From Candidatus Hydrogenedentota bacterium (GTDB lineage: Bacteria > Hydrogenedentota > Hydrogenedentia > Hydrogenedentales > JAGMZX01), in the NCBI GenBank assembly GCA_029556545.1, contig JAKQEQ010000064.1:1-13042 (forward strand): DNA of 13,042 nucleotides, written 5' to 3'. This document shows positions 6,413 to 12,955 of the stretch, piece by piece; within the stretch, counting starts at the first letter, position 1, and every line of letters starts with the position of its first letter. The notes below the pieces were generated by a model. The model worked only from the letters and a program-made list of their open reading frames with translations. It did no database searches and was not told the origin of the DNA. Both the position numbers and the translations under genes were made by a program.

Positions 6413-7432
6413 ATGGTGCGAAAATTCCAGGTGTGTGACTGGCGCGCGGTGAAAGCGGCGCTGGCCGGCAAAGAGCGGGTAGACGCCGAGACGAGCGGCA
6501 ACATCCGCGCGGCCATCAACACGTTCCTCGCGAAGCCGCCATCCAGAGTGTCTCAGGCGCTCGATGTGCGGGCGGCAGCCACGTCGGACGATTTTCCGAC
6601 GACTGTTCTTCCGGTAGTGCGGAAGTTTCAGCAGACCGACTACTACGACGACGGCTGGGAGTCCGTTTTCGACGTGCTCGATTTCACTGGCTCGAACCGG
6701 AACGGGTTCGAGATTCTGGACATCGAGGACGGCCTGAGCTTCCAGCTCGTGCCGGAAGGCGAGAAGGCGCAGGTGTACAAGGTCAAGGGCACGAAAGCGC
6801 CCGTGACGTTCGACATGTACGGGGGCGGCCTCGGCTGGTCCCGGCGCCTGCTCGACGACGAGGAATACTGGGCCATCGAGAACGCGGTGATCTCGTTCCG
6901 CAACAAGTGGTACGCGGACCGATCCGAGATCGCCTACGCGCTGATCGAGGCGCTGAGTTCCTCGTACAACGTGAGCTGGCAGGCGGCGGTGCCGGCCTCG
7001 CTGGCGTCGAGCGATCCGAACTACACGGCGGTGCGGGACATCGAGACCGTCAACAAGGCGTGCTACGACATCCTGAACGCGGTGAAGGGCAACGGATACG
7101 GCGCATCGCCGAAATCGGTGTTCGTGCTGTTGTACCCGCTGGCCCTGTTGAGCCGGATCAACCGCGCGCTGGGCCTGTTGAATTCGGGCCTGGCCGGAAC
7201 GTTCCCGGGCGTGCAGTACAACGTGATGCCCGTGCCAACGCTGGGGCTGACAGGGACCACGTCCTACTACGTGGCGCTTCCCAGCAACAAGCTCATGTGG
7301 GGCGACCGGATGAATCTGACGGTTCTTCCGGACTTTGATCCCGCGTCGTATTCGGACACCCAGTACGGGTGGGGCCGGTACGGCGGCGCGATCGGCGACT
7401 CAAACCAGATTCGCCGTTGCGCGACGAGCTGA
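6413..7432 (+). CDS. Major capsid protein
   Basis: 339 residues, close to lambda gpE (341), presumed HK97 fold, forming the icosahedral shell. The N-terminal 45 residues are helical and basic, without an obvious long delta domain. Residues about 60-150 read like the N-arm and E-loop strands (VRKFQQTDYYDDGWESV; then YKVKGTKAPVTFDMYGGGLGWS). Residues about 155-190 are a long spine-like helix (EEYWAIENAVISFRNKWYA, then EIAYALIEALSS). The C-terminal A-domain ends with MNLTVLPDFDPAS and YGRYGG-like strands. ATG 6413 has AGGAAGGGGG (6395-6404) upstream; GTG 6404 overlaps that site and is less likely. A strong hairpin follows the gene. Assignment rests on length, pattern and position after protease and decoration genes. 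Confidence 0.82.
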   Translation: MVRKFQVCDWRAVKAALAGKERVDAETSGNIRAAINTFLAKPPSRVSQALDVRAAATSDDFPTTVLPVVRKFQQTDYYDDGWESVFDVLDFTGSNRNGFEILDIEDGLSFQLVPEGEKAQVYKVKGTKAPVTFDMYGGGLGWSRRLLDDEEYWAIENAVISFRNKWYADRSEIAYALIEALSSSYNVSWQAAVPASLASSDPNYTAVRDIETVNKACYDILNAVKGNGYGASPKSVFVLLYPLALLSRINRALGLLNSGLAGTFPGVQYNVMPVPTLGLTGTTSYYVALPSNKLMWGDRMNLTVLPDFDPASYSDTQYGWGRYGGAIGDSNQIRRCATS

Positions 7433-7451
7433 TGGGCTGACGAGGAGTAAC

Positions 7452-7481
7452 ACCCGGGGATCTCGAGAGGGGTCCCCGGGT
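7452..7481 (+). terminator. Strong intercistronic hairpin after the capsid gene
   Basis: ACCCGGGGA (7452-7460) pairs perfectly with TCCCCGGGT (7473-7481), nine base pairs around a 12-base loop that itself contains the palindrome TCTCGAGA. Only a weak T-rich stretch (TTCTC) follows, so it is a poor intrinsic terminator. It more likely stabilises the 3' end of the capsid mRNA or reduces read-through into the glycosyltransferase gene. The ribosome site of that gene (AAGGAG, 7486-7491) is directly downstream. Confidence 0.45.
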
Positions 7482-7496
7482 TCTCAAGGAGCGTTC

Positions 7497-8876
7497 ATGC
7501 CGACTGTAATCACCACACATGATATTGCCTGCCGGAGGCGCCAGGCGCTTCCGGATATTCAATCGCCTGCGGCGGACATCATCACGACGCGGAGTATGCA
7601 GAGCGAGCGCGTTCCGCAGCGGATCGGGTACCGGATGGTGCACGCGACGCTGGGGCGGGACGCGTGGGCAGCGGCACCGCGGGTCTGGATTATCGGGGGC
7701 GGGCCTAGTCTGCGCGATTTCGACTGGGAACTCCTGCGGGGCGAAGTGGTGCTCGGATGTAACCGGTGCTACGAACGGCCGCACGTGGGGACCACGATAT
7801 TCATCGACGGCGCGGACGCGTCCGGATTTCTGGCCTGGGCGGAAGCCGGTCGGTTTGGGGGATCGTGGAAGACCTACACCGGGCTGAAGGTGTTCAGTCA
7901 GCTCGAGGGGAAGAACGGAACGCTGGCCGACGACGTGTATGTGGTGACGCGCAAGCGCACCGCGGGCGACGCGCTCGACATGGAGGGCGGGTTGCCACAA
8001 ACCAACAACACGGGGACGCTGGCGCTCCAGTTCGCGGCGGCCCTGGGCGCGAAAGACATCCGCCTGTTGGGGTTCGACCTGGGGAGCGCCGGGAAAACAC
8101 AGGAGCATCACCACGGGGGATATCCCTGGCACGTGCAGCAGGCGGACGTGTGCGAGGGGATGATTCCCGAGTTTGAGAAGTGGGCGGCATTGCTGAGCCT
8201 GCGGGGCGTCCGCGTAACGCAATACGGCGAGAGCCGGTTGACGTGTTTTGACAAGCGCCCGATCGAGGACGCGGCTGCGGAGCTTGAAACGAAACCGGAG
8301 CGGCCCCTTGCGGTGTGCGCGATCACGCCCCAATACCGGCACGAGGCTGAGGAGATGGTGCGGACCGCGCGGGCCATGGGGCTTGAGGTAGTGGTCGAGG
8401 AATACGCGGATCGCGGCAACTGGTACCTGAATACCCATTACAAACCCGAGTTCATGGGGCGGATGCTGCGCGAACACAAACGGCCGATCCTCTGGCTTGA
8501 TGCGGATTCGCGCGTGCGAAAGTACCCGGTACTGTTCGACGAGCTCAAGGCGGACGTGGGCTGGGTCTGGTGGGACTGGGACGAGGTTGGCCGCAGGGGG
8601 ATTGAGGGGCTCGAGCTGAGCACGTCCATTCTCTACCTGAAACCCAAGAAGGACGTGTACCGCCTGCTCGACGCGTGGCAGCAGATCAATGCGGAGCGTC
8701 CCGGCCAGCACGACCAGGAGAATCTACAGGCCCTGCTCGAGGGCGGATTCAAACAAGGGCGGCTCAAGGCGGAACTGCTGCCGATGAGCTATGCGCAGAT
8801 TTACGACCTCCAACGGACGATCGGCGAACCCGTGATTGAGCAGATGCAGGCGAGCCGCCGGTTGGGCGAGAAGTGA
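7497..8876 (+). CDS. Two-domain glycosyltransferase-like protein (GT42/DUF115-like plus GT-A-like)
   Basis: 459 residues. Residues about 62-250 resemble the GT42 sialyltransferase/DUF115 fold: VWIIGGGPSLRDFDW (63-77), a GCN at 87-89, NTGTLALQFAAALGAKDIRL then GFDL (171-195), and a His cluster HHHGGYPWH (204-212) where GT42 enzymes carry a catalytic His. Residues about 268-420 resemble a nucleotide-sugar GT-A transferase: PRPLAVCAIT-type first strand, LWLDADSRV with Asp335-Ala-Asp337 as a metal-binding DxD, GLELSTSILYL and HDQENLQ (405-411). The first 60 residues are unassigned. No signal or membrane segment. ATG 7497 has AAGGAG (7486-7491); the open frame upstream reads through the capsid gene and hairpin and is rejected. 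Substrate unknown; it could modify a virion protein or host glycan. Activity is inferred from motifs only. Confidence 0.65.
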   Translation: MPTVITTHDIACRRRQALPDIQSPAADIITTRSMQSERVPQRIGYRMVHATLGRDAWAAAPRVWIIGGGPSLRDFDWELLRGEVVLGCNRCYERPHVGTTIFIDGADASGFLAWAEAGRFGGSWKTYTGLKVFSQLEGKNGTLADDVYVVTRKRTAGDALDMEGGLPQTNNTGTLALQFAAALGAKDIRLLGFDLGSAGKTQEHHHGGYPWHVQQADVCEGMIPEFEKWAALLSLRGVRVTQYGESRLTCFDKRPIEDAAAELETKPERPLAVCAITPQYRHEAEEMVRTARAMGLEVVVEEYADRGNWYLNTHYKPEFMGRMLREHKRPILWLDADSRVRKYPVLFDELKADVGWVWWDWDEVGRRGIEGLELSTSILYLKPKKDVYRLLDAWQQINAERPGQHDQENLQALLEGGFKQGRLKAELLPMSYAQIYDLQRTIGEPVIEQMQASRRLGEK

Positions 8877-8877
8877 C

Positions 8878-9258
8878 ATGAGCGAATTTCGCGAACAGAT
8901 GGCGGAAGACATCGAGAACGTGTTTCTGAACGCGGCCGAGTTCGCGGAAGAGATCGAATACCACCGGATCGTGGACGGCGAGGAGGCCGAAGGGTTTCCG
9001 CTTGACCTGCTGGTGGTGTGCGAAGACGTTCAAGTGGACCGGGAACTCTATCCGGACCAGGTGCTGAGCGACACGCGGTCGATGGTGGCGAATATCCCGA
9101 CCGCGCTGGTATCGCCGGCGATCAGCACGGATTACATCGAGCGCGACGGCGAAGATTGGACGGTGGTCGAAATACTGGGCGAGAGCGAGGGCATGGCGCG
9201 AATCCGCACGGAAGCGCTGGGCCTGGTAAGGCGGGGTGGCCGGGAGATTGAACGGTGA
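8878..9258 (+). CDS. Head completion / head-tail joining protein candidate
   Basis: 126 residues, starting one base after the preceding stop. An N-terminal helical, acidic segment (residues 1-27, MSEFREQMAEDIENVFLN) is followed by a beta-rich core (YHRIVDGEEAEGFPLDLLVVCEDV, then DTRSMVANIPTAL, VSPAISTDYIERDGEDWTVVEIL). This helix-plus-barrel layout, and the closing 'value of the gap' type strand GEDWTVVEI, resemble FII/stopper-type connector proteins that sit below gpW and close the head. Size (lambda FII is 117) and position between the capsid and the tail connector fit. No catalytic motif is visible. It could instead be a general adaptor of the same fold; family membership needs a profile comparison. 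Stop overlaps the next gene's GTG (GTGA). Confidence 0.5.
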   Translation: MSEFREQMAEDIENVFLNAAEFAEEIEYHRIVDGEEAEGFPLDLLVVCEDVQVDRELYPDQVLSDTRSMVANIPTALVSPAISTDYIERDGEDWTVVEILGESEGMARIRTEALGLVRRGGREIER

Positions 9259-9932
9259 GCGTTACGGTGCCAGATGTAACGGGGCTTGACGCCGAAGGGG
9301 CGGAAGACGCGCTGATCGCCGCTGGCCTCACTCTCGGTACTGCTACAACTGCGCACAGCCGTACGGTGGAGAAGGATCTGGTTATCAGCCAAGACCCAGC
9401 GGCGGGCGAGGAGGTCGAACTGGGTTCGCCTGTTGCGGTGTTGATCTCTCTTGGACCGGTCACGCCGACAGGAGTACTGGGGAAGCTGGTCGACGGGCTT
9501 CGGAAGTGCGTAGCCTCGAGCGTGACATTTCAGAAAATGGTCGGGGCGGACAACGCGACCGAAGCGCTCGAATATGTCTACGCGTGGCAGATGGAGGATT
9601 CCGTCGAGCCGCCATTCGCGTTCGTGGGTCCGTCCGAAGAGATTCGGGAACGGGTTTCGACGGCGGGGGCGTATCCCGAGCGCGGGGGCCTGGTGCTGGG
9701 GGTTGTGCTCGAACTCGAGGACGGCGACGAGCTCGAGGCGTTTTACACCTTCGACAACGCGAGGGACGCAATCATTTCAGAGGTATGCGCAAAGGCGGAA
9801 TCGTCGGGCTTTGTTCATATAAACACCATAGAGCTCGACGCGGACGGATATGGATTGTGGGGCGCGCGGGAGGCGCGGGCCCGGGGGAAGAAAGGCATTC
9901 AAGCCTGGCACACGGTGACGTGGGGCTTTTAA
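9255..9932 (+). CDS. PASTA-domain protein, probable tail connector or terminator
   Basis: 225 residues. Residues 4-67 match a PASTA domain: VPDVTGLDAEGAEDALIAAG, a middle strand, then VISQDPAAGEEVELGSPV and AVLISLG; the V-P-x-V-x-G opening and the S-Q-x-P-A-x-G block are diagnostic. PASTA domains are known from PknB-type kinases and penicillin-binding proteins, where some bind peptidoglycan. Residues 70-225 are an unrecognised alpha/beta domain (LGKLVDGLRKC; a beta-rich GGLVLGVVLELEDGDELEAFYTF; closing WHTVTWGF). Position after the head completion gene and before the tail-tube candidate suggests a tail terminator or connector role like lambda Z/U. GTG 9255 overlaps the previous stop (GTGA), with GGGAGA (9242-9247) upstream. 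No signal peptide. Domain call strong, virion role inferred. Confidence 0.6.
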   Translation: MSVTVPDVTGLDAEGAEDALIAAGLTLGTATTAHSRTVEKDLVISQDPAAGEEVELGSPVAVLISLGPVTPTGVLGKLVDGLRKCVASSVTFQKMVGADNATEALEYVYAWQMEDSVEPPFAFVGPSEEIRERVSTAGAYPERGGLVLGVVLELEDGDELEAFYTFDNARDAIISEVCAKAESSGFVHINTIELDADGYGLWGAREARARGKKGIQAWHTVTWGF

Positions 9933-9947
9933 GAGAGGAAACGAACC

Positions 9948-10829
9948 ATGGAACGCTTCGCAATAGGGCCGGTGGTGATTGGGAGTACGGTGCTGTGGCA
10001 GACGCTGAACGTCCGGGTGAATCCGGGAATTCAGCGGCTCGTGCAGAGCGCTCAGCGCGTGGATACCGCGTTCGCCGGGGCCATCAAACAACTGCCGATG
10101 CTGAGTTTCGACACGCACGCGATCGCGAAGGCGATTGGCGCGATTGGATTCGTCGGAGAGAACGCGGCCACCGTGGACGTGTATTTCCGCGCGCTGGAGC
10201 ATGGTGGCACGTTCCAGGCAGGAGCCAAGCACGTGAAGGTGACGCTGTACGACACGCTCGGGATTCTGCGGCGAATTCGCGCGAACCAGTGGGCGGAAGC
10301 GACGGCGAGCTTCGATGTGATTGGCGTGTTCAACGGAACGCAAGCGCCCATCGCGATCGCGACCGAGCAATCGCTCCCCGCGTACACAGCCGCAAACATC
10401 GAGAAGTTTACGGTAGGGCCCGCGCTGCTTGACGCGGTTCCGCTTGACAACATTCAGTCCTTTGAGCTCGACACGGGGATCCGCGAAGTGGCGGACGGCC
10501 AGGACGGGGGGTTGTACGCACGGTTCGCGGCGATTCACGAACGCCAGCCGATCATCCGCGCGACGACCTTCGACTCGAGCGTGCTCGACACGATCGGCGA
10601 AGGCGGATCGAGCCAGGATGACGCGACGTTCTTCCTTCGCGGACTGACCAACAAAGGCGAACCCGTCGCAGACACCACGGCGGGGCACATCAGCATCGTG
10701 GCGGCAGAATCGCACGTGACGGTATCCGACATGGGCGAGACGACCACGATCGAGGTGCGGCCGGTGCACGATGGCACGAACGACCTGCTGTCGATTACGG
10801 CCGCGCAGGCAATCAGCTCGGAGACGTAG
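9948..10829 (+). CDS. Duplicated-domain structural protein, tail-tube candidate
   Basis: 293 residues made of two diverged copies of one domain. Copy A (about 2-143) starts ERFAIGPVVIG; copy B (about 152-291) starts EKFTVGPALLD. Both continue through a beta-rich segment to an IG followed by charged residues, then NAATVDVYFRAL / DDATFFLRGL, and end in matched strands (TASFDVIGVFNGTQAPIAIA / TTIEVRPVHDGTNDLLSITA). The all-beta pattern and position after the connector genes fit a tail-tube protein. Phage T5 pb6 is a known tail-tube protein with a duplicated tube domain. I recognise no family directly, so tail tube is inference; a baseplate or other tail protein is possible. ATG 9948 has GAGAGGAA (9933-9940). 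No Cys, no signal. Confidence 0.5.
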   Translation: MERFAIGPVVIGSTVLWQTLNVRVNPGIQRLVQSAQRVDTAFAGAIKQLPMLSFDTHAIAKAIGAIGFVGENAATVDVYFRALEHGGTFQAGAKHVKVTLYDTLGILRRIRANQWAEATASFDVIGVFNGTQAPIAIATEQSLPAYTAANIEKFTVGPALLDAVPLDNIQSFELDTGIREVADGQDGGLYARFAAIHERQPIIRATTFDSSVLDTIGEGGSSQDDATFFLRGLTNKGEPVADTTAGHISIVAAESHVTVSDMGETTTIEVRPVHDGTNDLLSITAAQAISSET

Positions 10830-10831
10830 AC

Positions 10832-12955
10832 ATGAAACGGTTTTTGATGGCGGCGGCGGTGGTGGTGGTGATCGTGGCGACCGTGGCCGCGGCGAACCAG
10901 ATGTACCAGCTCGAGATTTACGAATGGCTGCGGTTCCGGGACGATACCCTGATCACGTTCGGGACGGCGGACGATTTCTACGGCTTGTACGCGAGCGCGG
11001 ATGACCAGCTCGAGCTCCGCTCGGGGAACGACGGCGAACTACTCGTGGTAGTGGACCATGACGGGCTCGGGCTTCCGGCGGATCTCGACGTGGCCGGGCA
11101 GATCGAGGCGGGGACGGGGAACCACACGCTGACGAACGCGGCGGGGCTGATCGACGGGGGGAAAATTCAGGCGGGGACCATCACGGCAGCGCAGGTGTAT
11201 GCGGCCGGGCTGGCGGACGGCGCGATTTTCTACGTCGACGACGCCGCCTGGACGGCGGGGGTGATCACCGGGCACGGAACGCTCGACGGCGATGGGGCGT
11301 TGACCGTCCAGACCTACACGTGGGATTCGGGCGGCACGACGGGCCTGGTGCCGGATGCGGCCGACGGCACAACCGATCGGTTTTTGTGCGTGGATGGCAC
11401 GTGGAGCGTGCCGAGTATCGGGGCGGTGGGGGGTCCCGGCTCGAGCACCGACAACGCCGTCATGCGGTGGGACGGAACCGACGGCGACACGGCACAGAAC
11501 AGCCTGGTGATTATCACGGACGGCGGCGCGGTCACGATCCCCGGCACCCTGACGGTGGGCTCGGGCGCTCATTTGTGGAGCAATACGGCCGGGCTGATTG
11601 ACGGAGGGAAGCTCCAGGATGGGACGGTGACGACCCTCAAGATGGCCGCAACGGCTGTTGTGCCGGGTTCGTACACCGTCACATCGCTCACGGTCGACGC
11701 ATCCGGCCGGATTACGGCGGCATCGAGCGGCACGCTCGGGCTGATCGAGCTCGATGATGGCGAGACGGACTACGATGGGGCGGCAGGGTATCCGGTGGTG
11801 GTGAACGCGCTCGAGGACGGCTGGGAGTTTGCGAGCGAACTGGACCCGACCGTCCTTCCGGTCTTCACGGGCGACTCGGGGAGCGGGGGCGTCCAGGGGG
11901 TTGTGCCGGCGCCTACGGCAGGCGATACGGCGGCGGGGAAGTTTTTGTTTGCGGACGGCACCTGGGCGACCCCCAGCGGGACCGGCAACGTGGCCGGGCC
12001 GGGGACGTCGACGGATAACGCCCTCGCGCTGTTTGATGGCACAGATGGGCAGCTCCTGCAGGACTCGAACATCACGAGTTCGGACGGGGACAGCCTGACG
12101 ATCCCGGGGACGATCACGGCGGGCAGCGGCGCGAACGTGCTGACCAATAGCGCCGGCCTCATTGACGGCGGGAAGGTCCAGGCTGCGAGCATCGGGATCG
12201 CGGCGGTCGATATTGCCACCGGGACCGCCGAGACCACGGCCGATGATGCCGACCTCATCCTGATTTACGACGACACCGCCACGGCCAACCGGGTGATGAC
12301 GCGCGGGGATTTCCTGAGCGGGATCACGGGGGGGGCGGGCGCGTTCACGGACCTGACTGACGCGCCATCCGCCTATACGGACGAGGGCGGGAAGTACGTG
12401 CGGGTGAAGGCGACCGAGGACGGCCTCGAGTTCGCGGCCGTGAGCGGCGGCGACGCGGGCCCGGACACGCTGTGCTCCTGGCGCGTGAGCGATGCGACCC
12501 CGCATCCGAATTATCCCGCGCAGCTCGATACGCGCAACTCGAACACGGTGCTCGATTTCGACGCGAGCACCGATGAAACGATGTATTTCGACGACATCCT
12601 GCCGCGCCGGTACGGCGGAGGCGGGGTGGTTGTCGAGATTCACTATGCGATGACCACCGCGACCTCCGGCAACGTGGTGTGGATGGTGGCCTGGGAGAAC
12701 CAGGCGGACGAGGCGCAGGACCTCGACAGCGACGGGTTCGCGAGCGCGAAGACGGTGACACACGCGGTGAGTGATACGAGCGGGAAGGTGAAACGCGCAA
12801 CGATCTCATTTTCCGACGGCGCGCAGATGGACAGCGTGGGCGCGGGCGATCTGTTCAGGATGAGCTTGGTGCGCGATGCGGACAATGCGAGCGATACCGC
12901 GACCGGCGATGCCGAGGTGCGGTTTGTCCACGTGTACGAATACGAGGCGGAATGA
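10832..12955 (+). CDS. Repetitive tail-fibre-like protein with N-terminal signal sequence
   Basis: 707 residues. Residues 1-21 (MKRF, then a hydrophobic Ala/Val stretch ending VAAAN) look like a Sec signal or a membrane anchor, with cleavage possible near 20/21. The start is firm: ATG 10832 follows GGAGA (10820-10824) and the preceding stop. Residues 85-540 are Gly/Asp/Thr-rich fibre repeats: three units with AGLIDGGK (104-111, 253-260, 441-448), two GPG-STDNA blocks with DGTDG (201-218, 389-406), and KFLFADGTW-type strands, all common in tail fibres. FTDLTDAPSAYTDE with KYVRVKATEDGLEF (505-534) is another recurrent fibre motif. Residues 547-707 are a beta-rich C-terminal domain (LDFDASTDETMYF, TSGNVVWMVAWE, DAEVRFVHVYEYE), a likely receptor-binding head. 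Fibre assignment is strong; the signal is unusual for a virion protein. Confidence 0.75.
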   Translation: MKRFLMAAAVVVVIVATVAAANQMYQLEIYEWLRFRDDTLITFGTADDFYGLYASADDQLELRSGNDGELLVVVDHDGLGLPADLDVAGQIEAGTGNHTLTNAAGLIDGGKIQAGTITAAQVYAAGLADGAIFYVDDAAWTAGVITGHGTLDGDGALTVQTYTWDSGGTTGLVPDAADGTTDRFLCVDGTWSVPSIGAVGGPGSSTDNAVMRWDGTDGDTAQNSLVIITDGGAVTIPGTLTVGSGAHLWSNTAGLIDGGKLQDGTVTTLKMAATAVVPGSYTVTSLTVDASGRITAASSGTLGLIELDDGETDYDGAAGYPVVVNALEDGWEFASELDPTVLPVFTGDSGSGGVQGVVPAPTAGDTAAGKFLFADGTWATPSGTGNVAGPGTSTDNALALFDGTDGQLLQDSNITSSDGDSLTIPGTITAGSGANVLTNSAGLIDGGKVQAASIGIAAVDIATGTAETTADDADLILIYDDTATANRVMTRGDFLSGITGGAGAFTDLTDAPSAYTDEGGKYVRVKATEDGLEFAAVSGGDAGPDTLCSWRVSDATPHPNYPAQLDTRNSNTVLDFDASTDETMYFDDILPRRYGGGGVVVEIHYAMTTATSGNVVWMVAWENQADEAQDLDSDGFASAKTVTHAVSDTSGKVKRATISFSDGAQMDSVGAGDLFRMSLVRDADNASDTATGDAEVRFVHVYEYEAE
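11093..11185 (+). repeat. Fibre repeat unit 1 (AGLIDGGK type)
   Basis: Coding repeat, fibre residues 88-118. It contains AGTGNHTLTNAAGLIDGGK followed by IQAGTIT. It aligns without gaps to the units at 11543 and 12107, and conservation is higher in the protein than in the DNA. Confidence 0.75.
11543..11632 (+). repeat. Fibre repeat unit 2 (AGLIDGGK type)
   Basis: Coding repeat, fibre residues 238-267, GTLTVGSGAHLWSNTAGL then IDGGKLQDGTVT. It is preceded by the STDNA/DGTDG block and an IPGT strand, as is unit 3, so units 2 and 3 share a larger repeat of about 65 residues. Confidence 0.75.
12107..12196 (+). repeat. Fibre repeat unit 3 (AGLIDGGK type)
   Basis: Coding repeat, fibre residues 426-455, GTITAGSGANVLTNSAGL then IDGGKVQAASI. 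It is the last unit before the FTDLTDAPS segment that leads into the C-terminal domain. Confidence 0.75.

Noticed and set aside
5098-6522. Antisense open frame of 474 codons opposite protease and DUF2190 genes
   Set aside because: Crosses gene boundaries of confidently assigned sense genes; composition artefact.
7335-7496. N-terminal extension of the glycosyltransferase-like gene to 7335
   Set aside because: This stretch lies in the capsid gene and the intercistronic hairpin; ATG 7497 has its own AAGGAG site.
11039-12763. Antisense open frame of 574 codons opposite the fibre gene
   Set aside because: The sense strand has a well-supported fibre gene with recognisable repeats. The antisense product is Arg/Pro/His-rich with no domain, as expected from GC-biased third positions.
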